This document shows, in pieces, positions 9,424 through 20,446 of a DNA stretch of 64,000 nt. The notes below the pieces were generated by a model. The model did no database searches, was not told the DNA's origin, and saw only the letters and a program-made list of their open reading frames with translations. The DNA lies in assembly GCA_977006965.1 (NCBI GenBank), contig OZ345356.1, positions 1,426,001 to 1,490,000 on the forward strand, read 5' to 3'. Position 1 is the first letter of the stretch, and each line of letters opens with the position of its first letter. Made by a program: the position numbers and the translations under genes. The DNA comes from Phymatolithon calcareum (lineage: Eukaryota; Rhodophyta; Florideophyceae; Hapalidiales).

Positions 9424-10227
9424 ATGCCCCTCACCGTCCACGAATCCGGCGTCCCCACTAACCCAACAATAGTCTTCCTGCACGGTCTAGGTGTCTCAAG
9501 CTGGTCGTGGGACATCCAGATCGCCCTTCTCTCCCCCACCTGCCACATCCTCGCGATCGATCTCCCCGGCAACGGCGCGAGCGCCCTCGTAGACTGGGTC
9601 TCCTTCGCGACAACCGCGGACTCAATAGCGTCAATCATCCGCACTCGCGCCCGCACAGGCGTCGCGCACATCGTCGGTCTCTCCCTGGGCGGCTACGTCG
9701 CGCTCCATCTCCTCTCCCGCTCTCCCTCGACAGCCCTCTCCGTGATTGTCTCCGGCGTCTCCACGCGCCCGCTCCGCCACGGCTGGCTGATCAAATGGAT
9801 GCTCCCCCTCGTGCCATATACGTATCGCTGGGACTATATGATGCGCGCCAGTGCGCGAGCGCTCAAGCTTGCTGAGGAGGACGTGCAGCGCGCGGTGGAT
9901 GACTGTCGACGGCTGAGTGCGCAGACGATCACAAGGGTTTTCACGGAGATTATCGATGGGGCCGTGCCGGACGGGTTGGAGGTGCGGTGTCCGATGCTGG
10001 TGGCGGCGGGAGGGGGGGAGGGGGAACAGGTGCAGATGGGGCTCACGGACTTGGCGGAGAGAGGGGAGATGGGTGTCGGGGTACGGGTGCCGGAGGTTGG
10101 GCATGCGTGGAGCGCGGAGAGACCGGAGCTGTTTGCGGAGATGGTCAGGATGTGGATTGAGGGACGGAAGGTGCCCGAGGGGGTGGTGGTTGTGGCTGGA
10201 GAGGGGAAGATAGCGGTAGAGGAATAG
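9424..10227 (+). CDS. Alpha/beta-hydrolase fold protein
   Basis: Serine hydrolase of the alpha/beta fold; substrate unknown. From ATG 9424 the protein has 267 residues: FLHGLGVSSWSWD gives the HG oxyanion segment, IDLPGNGAS follows strand 4, and GLSLGG (about residues 84-89) holds the nucleophile serine in the G-x-S-x-G elbow. GHAWS (about residue 225) supplies the catalytic histidine. The acid residue is less obvious; the AAGGGEGEQ stretch occupies its usual place. An in-frame ATG at 9292 would add 44 residues rich in Pro, Thr and Cys with no clear targeting signal. I prefer 9424 because the MPLTVHESG start matches the family's usual N terminus and sits in a GCCATGC context. Single exon, high GC, probably a working host gene. 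Confidence 0.85.
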   Translation: MPLTVHESGVPTNPTIVFLHGLGVSSWSWDIQIALLSPTCHILAIDLPGNGASALVDWVSFATTADSIASIIRTRARTGVAHIVGLSLGGYVALHLLSRSPSTALSVIVSGVSTRPLRHGWLIKWMLPLVPYTYRWDYMMRASARALKLAEEDVQRAVDDCRRLSAQTITRVFTEIIDGAVPDGLEVRCPMLVAAGGGEGEQVQMGLTDLAERGEMGVGVRVPEVGHAWSAERPELFAEMVRMWIEGRKVPEGVVVVAGEGKIAVEE

Positions 10228-11029
10228 ATGCACGGGCAAGATCGTGTGTCGCTAATTTTGGCATGATCGGATGTGGCAACTCGAGAAGAATGGAGAGAGG
10301 AAAGAAGATGATAATGTACCAATGCGCGAGAGACCTAAATTTAGTAATACTAAATGCAGGGTGCTGAATTGGAGCATCATGTACGATTAGGTATTATCAT
10401 CGTGTTCCTTATGCTCCCCAAAAACACTAAAAGGCGCCGAACTCATCCATTGATGGAGTTCGGCAAGCAAGTACAACCCAACGAATATTATTGCTTCACC
10501 CCATTCCGACGGTCAAGGGCCATAGGCCTTGACCTGTTGAAGGTCACACGTAACTCCAAAGGGTCCCTTTGTAATCAGGACCACGAAGTTTAATTGCGAT
10601 ATACTATTCATTCTTCCGCTCCCATGGGTTTCTGATAAAGGAGCACCAAGTTGAAGAGCATAAACTAAGCTTACGACAATGTGATTGTATTTACGCGTTG
10701 TAATGATCCGCCAAAGTTGGACACGGGCTGCGGTTCCAACAAATTTGCAATCTACCCTCCGGACAGTACTTTCATGATGGTGTGGGACTTTGACCTGCGC
10801 TGCGACCGTTTGCGGGCGTCGACTCGGATGTTGCGTTGTGAATGTTCATGCATTGCGCGAGAACGAACGGAAGCTACTCTCCCTCCCGGTGTCCGGAACG
10901 TGAATCGGAAGGGCATGGATGGATGGATGGATGGATACCGGGTGGAATAGGACCTGAGCAGCGATGCGACGATTTTCAGGCGGTGGAAAGGAGGATAAGT
11001 AAGGATGAGATTCATGAAACAAACATTTC
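10228..11029. other. Interval without a supported gene, with (GGAT)n microsatellite
   Basis: Non-coding as far as I can see. A short GGAT tandem repeat lies at about 10916-10936. The duplicated unit described next begins near 11030. Confidence 0.4.
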
Positions 11030-11138
11030 TATACCCGTTCGCGCTACGAAAACCAGTCAATCACGGCACTACTAGCATCGCAGCTCGGTGATCTTTCCTG
11101 CTTGCCTGCGCAGAGTATGTCGTCTCCGGTGAACATAC

Positions 11139-13946
11139 ATAAACGTCGCCGTGGCGTACCTATCCCCGAATACCTCGAGACAAGAGACTATGGAGTACCT
11201 GGACCTCGTCCAAACACACTGCAGAGGAAAGTCGGTGCTCATGGGAGACCTCAATGCCCGTCACCAACACTGGGACACGAAATCCAAGATGAGAGGACGA
11301 CACCTTGTACAATGGGCTGCAAACTCGAATTGGCGCATCCACACAGCACAAGGTGCTACGTACAGATCAACGAGAGGAAACAGCAACATCGACTTGTTTG
11401 CCACCAAATCGCTGGACACGACAAGGGTGAAATCCCCCAACGGGATTTGGGATGGAATACGCAATGGACACCTCCCTGTCGCTATGGACGTGGACCATAG
11501 GAAACCGGCCCCAGATAAGGTGGAATCGTTCATCTCAGCGACAGTGAGAAAGAGCGAGGAGAGAGCAGAAAGCGCGGCCAAAGCGATGGAAAAATGGGGG
11601 CCCAGAATGTTAGGGGAACTACGATGCTGTCGCCACAAGAAGGGGTTGGACAAATGGTACGAGAAATTCCAGCGGCTCGTAGCCAAACCGTGGACAAACA
11701 AGCACCGCCGACCGCCACGCTTTAAACCATTCTGGACACGAAATCTGGACCGAATGGCAAAAGAGAGAACCCGCCTGTACCGGAAAGCCAAGAAAACAAT
11801 GAGAACGGAGGACTGGAAAACATACAAGAAGTTCCGAAACGAAATGCGCGCCGCAATACGAAAGGCGAAAACCGGGCAGTATACCAAATACATCGATGAT
11901 ATTGAAGACCAGTCGCCCCGGAAAGCCATGGAGACGCTGAGCAAAATCTTAAGATGTAAGCGAAAACGAAGAGGGATCAATCGAGCGCTGGGAGCTCCCG
12001 TGCGCCCCCACATGTTCACAGCCCATATTGCCAACGTATGCAAAACAGAGAAAGCCTGGAACCCTACCCTAAGTCATTTCGCAGTGTCAGAGACACTTCG
12101 GGAAGGGATCAAAAGTGCAGTCCGGCGAGCACCACGAGGAAAAGCACTTGGGCCTGACAGGATCGGAGTTGAAATGCTCCAAGCAAATCCGGAAATGAGC
12201 GGGAAACTGATTGTGTCCCTATGGGAAATGTGCGGCAAGCTGAAATGCATCCCGACGGCTTGGCGAAGAGCAACGCTGATTCCGATTTACAAGAAAGGAG
12301 TGACACACGAAGCTGGGAACTACAGACCGATATCGCTCCTAAGCCAAGTGCGGAAAATAATTGACGCTGCCATGGACTCGGCGATACGCAGCCGGTACAA
12401 GTTTCACCACTTCCAATTAGGATTCCAAAGAAATAAGGGGACAGAGCTCGCGATACTAAGGTCCACGAGCACAATGAAGAAGGGACACCGCTTTGTAGCC
12501 GTTCTCGATCTCTCCGCGGCTTACGATCGGGTTCCTAGGGACATACTCCAGAAGCGTGTGGACAAATGCCTACCAGCAGACTTAGCGGAGATGGTCAGAT
12601 ACCTGCTCAAACCATCCTGGATTACAACGGCCGGAGACGAGGAAAAGAAGTGGCTCCTTATTGACCGCGGAGTCCCCCAAGGATCGCCCCTGAGCCCCTG
12701 CTTGTACAACTTGTTCATGGACACATTCGCGTTCGCAATGGAAAAAGCACCTCGGCATATGTCGAAGCACCCCGCGGTACTTTTCGCGGACGACGTGCAG
12801 CTCCAAGCCACCAATTCCGATGGTATGCAATGGCTTTTGGATACGGCGACGAGCTGGGCCACAGAAAATGGAATGACATGGAACACTAAGAAAGGAAAAA
12901 GCGAAGTGCTTATCTATCCCGGATTATTCAAACGAAAGTTCCGGCTCTCAGGCCAGGAGCTCCACGAAATCCGCCTACTGGAATACCTGGGAACCACGAT
13001 CGACAACACGGGAGTAACCCACCACGCAACACTAAACCGCATCAACGCGGCGAAGGGAATCATCATGGGACTAAAAGACCTGGGAGTCCAAGCGCAAGGA
13101 CTAGCTACTACCAAGAATATAGCAATGTACATGGCTCTTGTGCAATGCAGATGGGAGTACGCGATACACCTCACACCATGGACAAACTCAGTCGAAGCGC
13201 AGATCAACCAAGCGGAGGGTTTGTTCTACTCTGTTGCCTTCGGTAACTACGCGAAACGATTGCACGCCCGAATGCGAGCCCTCTGTAGAATTACTCCACC
13301 AAAGATAAGAAGAGCGCAACTCGGAGAGCACTTCGCACAGAGGCTTATACGAGGGAAGGACGAAATCGAGAAGGAAGAAAATTACGCTGGAAAAGAAGGG
13401 GACATACAGCAAGCAGAGATGGATATCCGCTATCTGCAGGAGCATGAGCTCCTAAGAGGCAGTACCGAGCGAGCCGTACGAGGGCTGGTGACCCACAAAC
13501 ACGAGAGCCACCGCCGACGACAGGAATGGATTGAAAAGGAAGAAGAAAAAGAGAGAAAAATTACCGTGGACACTAAGGAGAAAGTAAGCCCTGTACTCCA
13601 AATTCGATCCAGGAAACACCGACTCCTAGCAGTTAAGTGGTTCTTCGGCCGCTTCCCACCACGAAGAGCAGAGTCGTACGTTGAACATTTCAACGAGGTC
13701 GCAGAAGAGAATCTGAAAACTCTACAACGAAATTTGACAAGTCCAAGAGCAGAAGAATCTTGGGAAAAAGGGACGAAAACGGCGATTGACAAACTTTTAG
13801 CACTGGAAATCCATATGTTAGAAGAAATGATAGTGTAATGTGATCTGATTGGGTAATGAGATGGCAGTATCAACGGGAAGCTGCTCTGGTGTTGGTGAAT
13901 ACCGGCGTTGAGGGCTTCTAAAATAAAAATCTACAATTTCCCCCCC
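11139..13946 (+). mobile_element. LINE-C retrotransposon, 5'-truncated, with target-site duplication
   Basis: 2.8 kb bounded by CCGGTGAACATAC at 11126-11138 and 13947-13959. The unoccupied paralogous site is at about 29612-29632 (CTCCGTTGAAATTACCGC). The 3' end reads TAAAATAAAAATCTACAATTT followed by a C-run. A second, nearly identical copy is at 49764-50930. Confidence 0.9.
11151..13838 (+). CDS. LINE-C ORF2: endonuclease (partial) and reverse transcriptase, uninterrupted
   Basis: 895 codons without a stop. The first ~120 residues are the C-terminal half of an APE-type endonuclease: KSVLMGDLNARHQHWD (Asp/Asn active-site block) and the NGHLPVAMDV histidine block. The reverse transcriptase follows: GPDRIGVEML, YRPISLLSQ, LDLSAAYDRVPR (first catalytic Asp), RGVPQGSPLSP, and LFADDVQLQ (about 12783) with the catalytic FADD. 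Then come WNTKKGKSEVL and LEYLGTTID. The C terminus carries RKHRLLAVKWFFGRFPP. The frame is open from the element's truncated edge at 11139, with no ATG there, so the original start is lost. The intact polymerase and the ~98% identical copy at 50 kb point to recent activity. Confidence 0.88.
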   Translation: MAYLSPNTSRQETMEYLDLVQTHCRGKSVLMGDLNARHQHWDTKSKMRGRHLVQWAANSNWRIHTAQGATYRSTRGNSNIDLFATKSLDTTRVKSPNGIWDGIRNGHLPVAMDVDHRKPAPDKVESFISATVRKSEERAESAAKAMEKWGPRMLGELRCCRHKKGLDKWYEKFQRLVAKPWTNKHRRPPRFKPFWTRNLDRMAKERTRLYRKAKKTMRTEDWKTYKKFRNEMRAAIRKAKTGQYTKYIDDIEDQSPRKAMETLSKILRCKRKRRGINRALGAPVRPHMFTAHIANVCKTEKAWNPTLSHFAVSETLREGIKSAVRRAPRGKALGPDRIGVEMLQANPEMSGKLIVSLWEMCGKLKCIPTAWRRATLIPIYKKGVTHEAGNYRPISLLSQVRKIIDAAMDSAIRSRYKFHHFQLGFQRNKGTELAILRSTSTMKKGHRFVAVLDLSAAYDRVPRDILQKRVDKCLPADLAEMVRYLLKPSWITTAGDEEKKWLLIDRGVPQGSPLSPCLYNLFMDTFAFAMEKAPRHMSKHPAVLFADDVQLQATNSDGMQWLLDTATSWATENGMTWNTKKGKSEVLIYPGLFKRKFRLSGQELHEIRLLEYLGTTIDNTGVTHHATLNRINAAKGIIMGLKDLGVQAQGLATTKNIAMYMALVQCRWEYAIHLTPWTNSVEAQINQAEGLFYSVAFGNYAKRLHARMRALCRITPPKIRRAQLGEHFAQRLIRGKDEIEKEENYAGKEGDIQQAEMDIRYLQEHELLRGSTERAVRGLVTHKHESHRRRQEWIEKEEEKERKITVDTKEKVSPVLQIRSRKHRLLAVKWFFGRFPPRRAESYVEHFNEVAEENLKTLQRNLTSPRAEESWEKGTKTAIDKLLALEIHMLEEMIV

Positions 13947-14952
13947 CCGGTGAACATACCGCTTTACAAGCTGCGAATGCCGCTCTCGTCCTTGTCTCCA
14001 GCACATCCCCCGCCCGAAGCGCGCTGCCCGGCAGGCAGGCCTGTTCGAGCTCTCGCGCCATGCGCAGCTCTGGAACGACTGTATCCGTTGGATCTAATCC
14101 ACGAACGAACGTGTCTCGCAATGCGAGGGGAGAGGCAAGCTGGTTCGTGTAGGGTGAATGTGTTGCGAGTACTGTACTAGTACTGTCGTGAGGGGGATGC
14201 TAGGACGAAAGAATGAATGAATGAATGTGCTGGGAGGTCGGATGCTCCCCAACATCGCAAAAAGAACGGATGTTTGCATTCAGTCGTTGTGGCCAGTAAA
14301 GCTACTTCCCGAGACGGCAAACGGCAGTCCGTGATCGAACTCGTGTTAGAGTTGCAGTTTGAAACAGTTTAGTTTTGGTATCACCGCGCTCCGCAATGGC
14401 GACGCCGAGCGCAACAGGAGGGAGCGACGATTGCTGTACTCGCCAGGGCATGACGGTGGAATCAAAGCATTCGGAGCGCGCTCGTTCCTTGGAAGGTAGG
14501 CTCTTTTTGGTGGGGAGCGGGCGCAGGTCGACGCCAGAAACAGGAGTCGATCAGCGGTGGAAACGGAAATACCGGCTTCAGGCGTCAATCACGGGGGCGG
14601 TCAGCGCACCTCGAGATTCCTCCTACAATTGCGTGCGGAAGTGGGGCATTTGATGTCACAGACTCGCTTCGCAATGGTGGCCAGGCAAAACAGGAGGGAG
14701 GGGCGATGATTCCTGTAATCGCTAGCGCAGCGGGGAGACGTTCCACAAGGAGGGGTTCAGCAGTGGAGACTAGAGAAGGCACTCACTCCAGCGTTTGGTT
14801 GGTTCTGCGCCCCAATGCACATTGCCAACGAGCAAGCAAGCAAACAGTCATCGATATCGCACATGAGATAGAAATGTGAAATCTTGCGCCCTTGAAGCGC
14901 TTACGACCCATCCGCACATGATGGAAAACTTCCCCCTACAATTGCAACCTTG

Positions 14953-16240
14953 TTTTTTTGCAACTGTTTAGTTGTTTATTTGAAAACTCCTAAGACTGTA
15001 TGGGAGCGGCCTTTCGTAACTTGTTCATTCTAGTATATCGCCTCGTCCCTAATACAGAGACTCGGCGTTCTCCATACTGTAAATTATGGTGACGTTGTAG
15101 AGTAGTATGGAGTCTAAGGCCTTTTCCGTTCTCAACATTTCTCCGGAGTCCAGTTACTTTGTTAGGTTCATGCGTATGGTCTCCAGGTGGCGCTCTGCTG
15201 CCGTTCCGAATGTATTTGATATTAGCGTCGTGCTCACTTGACGGAACCTGCCGCTTGCCTATTTTATGGCCAGCTGTCGATGTCTCACTTTGGTAAACCT
15301 GAGGATGGCCGGGATATCATCCAATTTGTCGTACGGTATTTTCCTCTTTCTTCTTGCTACGAGCCTCGTGCCTTCTTTTGAGAACAGTATTCGTCGGAGT
15401 TGGCTTGGAGATTTCCCTTCCTGTATATGTTTGAAGGGGGCCGCGAACTCTTCTTGTTGCAGAATCGTGGCAATATCGCGACTTGCCCACTGTTGTTTTT
15501 TGAAGTTTCGCTCCTCCCTGGCTTGGATAGGATAGCCGACTTCCTTGCCTTTCCTCGTCGCAGCATCCTCAACTCTAATATTACTCTCCTGTGTTCTGGT
15601 GGTTGGATCCTGCACAGAAGCCGGAGCTGCTCAATCCTTCCACTTGCCGTACCACCGAATACTTGCAAGAAGAAAGTTCTTTCTACTTCTTTGATAGCTT
15701 CTTGTACATCTGAAGTCCACGTTGTGAGATGGATAGCATATTCCCACCTTGGTTGGAACAACGACTTGTAAATGAGTATGGCTTTCAGGATGTTTATCCC
15801 CCGAATGAATACCCCAAGTGGCTTCAGTTGGCGTACAGCTGATTTGACGTTTTGGTCTGGTGCGCTAGCCTGAATGGCTGGTTCTTTGTCTCGGTCGACT
15901 CCAGCACCTCACTCTTACCTTTTTTGGTGTTCCACGTCATTCCTCTCTCTTCGGCCCATTTCGTTGAAATATCGAGCAGATACTGCAGCGCGTGCGGGGT
16001 TTTCGCCAACAGGATCACGTCGTCTGCAAATAGAACTGCAGACAAGTCTGCTATCTTGCTCGGAACAGCGCTTATGCGCTCCGCAAACACGTCCAAAAAT
16101 ATGACTTGGGTTGAGCGGTGACCGACCCTTGGGGGACGCCTCTGATAACTATGAACCAATTCTTGTTGCTGTCTCCCGCTGTGAGGATCCAGGAGATTGC
16201 AAACTTGTGCATTCCTAATTGGGGAAATGCGCTGCATGGA
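14953..16240 (-). mobile_element. LINE-H retrotransposon remnant
   Basis: Minus-strand LINE with decayed coding: RGVPQGS near 16120, LFADDVILLAKTP near 16020, MTWNTKKGKSEVLE near 15930, FQPRWEYAIHLTTW near 15740, RHRQLAIKW near 15270, and an ending like YSMENAESLY near 15055. Frames shift several times. The 3' end AAATAAACAACTAAACAGTTGCAAAAAAA is at 14953-14990. Other copies lie at 29055-29345, 45005-45740 and 45815-45945. Confidence 0.75.
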
Positions 16241-16269
16241 CCGATAAAGGTGACAAAATTCGCTAGATC

Positions 16270-17525
16270 GTAATTAAATGGATTTATTGAGAGGGTGCCA
16301 TGTGTCCCAAGTGGAGGAAAGTCGGCACCTTTCTCAGCATATTCTATTAGCATTGAAAACTTAGCTTCCTTAATCGGAATTACATAGAATCACGTCAATG
16401 GCTCTAGCGACGTCATTCTCTTCTGCCGAGGTCCATGAAGGCTTCTTCAGGATTCTGTTGAGTGTTCCAATTGCCCATGATCCTTGACTGCCCATTTCTT
16501 CAATTAACTTCGGTGGATTTCTTGGAAAATGACCTACAAACCATCTTGCGCAGAGAATTCTGTGCCTGCTTTCTTTCATCCTCACTGCTTGGTGCGGTAG
16601 ACCATTATTGGCAAATGTAATTTTCCTAGCGCGGCGTTCTTCTTGTTGTTCCCAGGAATGTTCCCGCCGATGAGTACCTCCGAGCTCATAGACCTAACTG
16701 GACAAACTGGAAAGGATGCTATCGAAGATCTCAAGTCAGGCCTATCAAAAGACAAGCTATCATATGAAGAAAGTGCTTTTACAAGGAGGGCACTCGACGA
16801 AATACTTGCCATGTATCAGGCGGCCAAGGCCACTCTCGAAACCTGAAACCCGCGACTCAAGACAGTGGAATATTTTTCCCCCTCGAGGCTCTAAGCCAGA
16901 GGTAGGTTTTGATATTTCCGCCAGATCGTGTCGAAATCGACCACGCTAACATACAAGAATGATGGACCCTGTTTTTGGCCCAATGGCCTTCGCAAAGTTG
17001 CCCCAAGCGTCTGCAGATGCGTTGGTAACTTTTAAATAAAAAACTTACACTTCTTCTTCTTCTTGTTGTTCCCAGGCTAGTCGGAGGGCACTCCTGTTTT
17101 GGATACTGGTTGGTGTGCTCGATTTTCGCATGCGGTACAGTTTCTCGAGTTCCAGCTCTGCCCCCGCGTCGCGCGTCTCCTCCACAACCTTCCTAAGTCT
17201 TCGCGTTAACTTCGAGAGCAGGTGCTGTCGGCGGAATTCAACTGCTGCTCTCGATATTCGGATTGTGTCAGGAGTTACATGCGCGGCGTACTCATATACT
17301 GGCCTGATGAATGCTTTGAAAAGCCTGATGCACTTTTCTGTGTTGTATTCTTTCCTTGTCATGCCCAGAGTGCTCATGAGCCGGACTTTTGCGCCAGCGC
17401 TTTTGAAGCGCTCCAGGAGTCAGTCATCACGAATTCCGTTCTCGTTGAATGTCGAACCGTGATATTCTGCCGTGCGCCTAATTTGAACTTCCTCGTGCAA
17501 ATTTTTAGTCATCATCATTGCTTTG
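16270..17525 (-). pseudogene. LINE-G polymerase C-terminal region, split by a LINE-B
   Basis: The minus frame runs from TKNLHEEVQIRRTAEYHGS (about 17500) through KAFIRPVYEYAAHVTPDT (about 17300) to RLAWEQQE at 17077. It resumes beyond the LINE-B at about 16636 with ARKITFANNGLPHQ, KESRHRILCARWFVGHFP and ends VILCNSD at 16370. Joined across the insertion it is the thumb and C-terminal part of a LINE reverse transcriptase. It is 5'-truncated, and LINE-D sits at its 5' edge. A 3' end CAATAAATCCATTTAATTACG is near 16280. Confidence 0.75.
16657..17056 (+). mobile_element. LINE-B 3' fragment inserted in LINE-G
   Basis: Flanked by a 20-bp duplication, TTCTTCTTGTTGTTCCCAGG (16637-16656 and 17057-17076). 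The plus strand encodes FPPMSTSELIDLTGQTGKDA and RRALDEILAMYQAAKA, stopping at about 16846, then the LINE-B 3' UTR ending TTTTAAATAAAAAACTTACAC and a TTC tail. Confidence 0.9.
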
Positions 17526-19392
17526 TACGTTCTTGAAAAACTCAGCAATGGGCATCCAATTGGAACCGGAAGAATTTCTAGCTTACGCTTATACAATCTC
17601 ATTCACATTCGAAGACCATGAGATGGAGAAACTAGCTTTTGACGTCACCCCAGAACTAGAGGATGAAATTGCAGCGGCCATTCATCGGGCCCCAAAACGA
17701 AAAGCCGCTGGAGCCGATGGAATTTTCTCAGAAATGTTCCAAGCCTCGCCTGAGCTATCTGCGAAACTTATCATATCCCTCTGGAGGGCGTGTGGTCGCG
17801 TGAAAGAAACCCCCAGCCTCTGGAACTTGATCAAGCTTCTCCCGTTCTACAAGAAAGGCGACCCAAGAGACCCCGCAAACTACAGACCGACCGCCCTTCT
17901 ATCGCATACAAGGAAAATCATAGAGAGCGCACTGGATAAAATCCTGAGAAAACACTACGGCTTCAATAAGATCCAAACTGGCTTCAGGAAGGGCTCTGGA
18001 TGCCCGGATGCCGTATTGCACACCATTGCGGCAATCAAAAATGGTCACAGGAACATTGCCATTCTCGACCTTTCGAAGGCTTTCGACACCATGCCAAGAC
18101 ACGTTCTATCTCGACTACTCAAGAAGTGGCTTCCTGCAACACTGGTCTCATGGGTTATGTACTTTCTCCAACCTAGCATGATCTATACTCCTACGGACGA
18201 CCGAAATAATCGGTTTGTAATCAACAAAGGGGTCCCACAAGGATCACCACTATCACCGGCGCTATATAATATCTTCATGGACGTTCTTGCTGAGAGCTTG
18301 TCAAGAATTCCGTTTCATTATTCTAAAAGCCCGGCCACGTTTCTCGCGGACGACGTCATACTTCGCGCTTTTTCCCCAATAGGGTTTCAATTGCTCCTGG
18401 ACATCGCCTCGGACTGGGCCGCCTCTACCGAGACGGTCTGGAATACAAATGTCGGGAAGAGTTGCGTCATAACTCCCAACGGTGCAAGCGAAAGCTTCAA
18501 ATTCGTTCTTGCAAGAAAAGAAATCGAGACTGTGTCCGAAACTACATACCTGGGCATCTCCATATCTTCGAACGGCGTCACAGAAACCTCTACGCTTTCC
18601 AGAATAGATGCTGCACAGAATCGACTGATGGTTCTAGGAAACATCGGACTCCACGGGAAAGGGTTCGCACCCTCGACATGCTTAAGACTATATAAGGCGC
18701 TCGTCCGTCCAATGACAGAGTATCTTCTCCCGTTCGCAGATCTGACGCGTAACATCCTTCGCGCAAAGGACGCCCTAGAGAGTATCCTGTTCTCTAGAAT
18801 GTTCGGAACCTGGTGCAAGAATATGCAGGCCCGCTTTCGAGGAATATGCCGCCTGGAATCCATTCAACTACGCCAAGCGCATTTGAGCTCCAAGTTCATA
18901 ACAGGACAGAAATTTCGAAGAAAACAGGCACTTGAGCTTCCCAAGGGCACAACACGACTGGCAATATTGAACGCCACACACGATATGCTTCACAAAGCTC
19001 TTCTCTGTACCTCTACAGAGGAATTTGCACGCACCCTAGACTCTACGACAAGCGTAAACGCAAGAACGCTGAAGAACGCAAAAGAAGAATGGGAAGCATG
19101 TCTCCCTTCGAAAGCCCCGGGACGGGAGGGCCGGCGCCCTCCTCAGCCCGTCAAGAACGAACTACCACCATTCGTCACCCTCAAAAAAGCGAAGCACAGG
19201 CTTCTTTGCACGCACTGGTTGTTTCACCGCTTCCCATGATGCTGGAAATGGCAGTTGATACCAAGAAACGAAGATTCCGAACTCGATGAAGCTCTCACGT
19301 AAGCGAAGGATTGTAGCGCAACGAAAAGTCTCTCAGGTGCAATGATAATTGACTAAGGGAGCTTCAATAAAACAGAAATCCATCCATCCATC
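17526..19392 (+). mobile_element. LINE-D retrotransposon, 5'-truncated, with target-site duplication
   Basis: Bounded by CATCATTGCTTTG at 17513-17525 and 19393-19405. The 3' end is CTTCAATAAAACAGAAA followed by a CATC tandem tail, unlike the A-rich or CTT tails of the other families. Confidence 0.85.
17548..19239 (+). CDS. LINE-D reverse transcriptase, N-terminally truncated, uninterrupted
   Basis: Open for more than 560 codons. Motifs in order: RKAAGADGIFSEMF, NYRPTALLSHTRKI, LDLSKAFDTMPRHVL (first catalytic Asp), KGVPQGSPLSPALYNIF, FLADDVILRAF (LADD in place of the FADD of the other families), WNTNVGKSCVI and YLGISISSNGVTET. The C-terminal KKAKHRLLCTHWLFHRFP is the family version of the HR-L-W-FP segment. 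Endonuclease and fingers are missing through 5' truncation. ATG 17548 is only the first in-frame Met in the element, not a true start. Confidence 0.85.
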   Translation: MGIQLEPEEFLAYAYTISFTFEDHEMEKLAFDVTPELEDEIAAAIHRAPKRKAAGADGIFSEMFQASPELSAKLIISLWRACGRVKETPSLWNLIKLLPFYKKGDPRDPANYRPTALLSHTRKIIESALDKILRKHYGFNKIQTGFRKGSGCPDAVLHTIAAIKNGHRNIAILDLSKAFDTMPRHVLSRLLKKWLPATLVSWVMYFLQPSMIYTPTDDRNNRFVINKGVPQGSPLSPALYNIFMDVLAESLSRIPFHYSKSPATFLADDVILRAFSPIGFQLLLDIASDWAASTETVWNTNVGKSCVITPNGASESFKFVLARKEIETVSETTYLGISISSNGVTETSTLSRIDAAQNRLMVLGNIGLHGKGFAPSTCLRLYKALVRPMTEYLLPFADLTRNILRAKDALESILFSRMFGTWCKNMQARFRGICRLESIQLRQAHLSSKFITGQKFRRKQALELPKGTTRLAILNATHDMLHKALLCTSTEEFARTLDSTTSVNARTLKNAKEEWEACLPSKAPGREGRRPPQPVKNELPPFVTLKKAKHRLLCTHWLFHRFP

Positions 19393-19540
19393 CATCATTG
19401 CTTTGCATAAAAAAGATATTTTTTGATGCAGCTGTTTAGTCAGCTGCTTCAATTCGGACGGATTGAAATTCACGCAAGCTGTAATTTAACACTGTGTCCA
19501 CAGAGAAATGATACGTATTTCCAGTCAGATGCAGGAGGAT

Positions 19541-20324
19541 GCGGGAAACTTCGAATTTGTGCGTTTTGACACTATCTTTGCATTTTAGCACAGTTAAATA
19601 TTTGCCACTAAATATGCATTAAATTGAAGGCACGACTTTTTAAAAACCTAATGAAATTTTGGCCATTACCATATAGATTCATACATTTGAAAGAACATAT
19701 ATTTGTCATATGTTCGAAAAAACTCGAATATATTCGTTTTTACAGAAAACCATATATATGCCATATGCGAGATATTAAAGTGGCGAATATTCCGCCACCA
19801 AGTCGCAAGCGTTCAGGTTCGACCGAATTCCTTGAAGGGGGCTATGCAATCTACTTGATGGAACAAGAAATATGCCGCTATTAAATCGTGAAGAACAGAA
19901 ATATGGCGCTCAAGATCTCGAATATTCGCCAATTTCGCCATACATATGATATCTGTTGTCACTCCAGTTCGCATGAAATCACGAACTATACCATATTCCT
20001 TGCTTGAAGTCATTCTATCTCTTCTCCTCTCAGGAGTTGTTTTGAATGAGTCGGAATTATGTATAGAAGAAGGCAAAATTCGGCATATAGAGACGTAAGC
20101 ATCGTCGAATATTTGTCATACGAATGTATACGAATAAATTCGAATTTTCCCAATATATGACAAATATATGTTCTTTCATGTATGCATCTATATGGTAATG
20201 GCCAAAATTTCTTTAGGTTTTTAAAATGTCGTGCCTTCAATTTAATGCATATTTAGTGGCAAATATTTAACTGTGCTAAAATGCAAAGATAGTGTCAAAA
20301 CGCACTAAATTCGAAGTTTCCCGC
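19541..20324. mobile_element. Foldback element with ~190-bp terminal inverted repeats
   Basis: 784 bp. Left end GCGGGAAACTTCGAATTT and right end AAATTCGAAGTTTCCCGC. The arms (about 19541-19735 and 20125-20324) match at about 90% or better over most of their length, including GCACAGTTAAATATTTGCCA. The interior is AT-rich, with TATATG and ATTCG clusters and no credible gene. I found no target-site duplication. A partial relative of the end (TTCGAATTTTCCCGCAACC) is at about 21280. Confidence 0.7.
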
Positions 20325-20446
20325 AACCTTCAGTTATGTTCCAACTTAGGCATGCATCAGCGCATTCCGACATTCTATTGCACAATTGCTTAGTTGATAA
20401 CACACTCAATAGACTTTATCGTTGAATAGAGCAAAAATTCGCCAAA

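Larger units (their letters stand above)
11030..14950. repeat. Duplicated unit, copy 1 (interrupted by LINE-C)
   Basis: 11030-11138 plus 13947-14950 aligns with 29515-29679 plus 30463-31385. Shared blocks include CTACTAGCA near the start, GCCGCTCTCG, a GAATGAATG microsatellite, TTGCTGTACTCGCCA, and the end CCCCCTACAATTGCAACC. Each copy holds a LINE at a different site and supplies the empty site for the other. No coding function seen. In copy 2 it leads directly into the rsmE-like gene. Confidence 0.75.

Noticed and set aside
12109-12474. Minus-strand frames across LINE-C
   Set aside because: Antisense shadows of a long, motif-bearing plus-strand polymerase frame.
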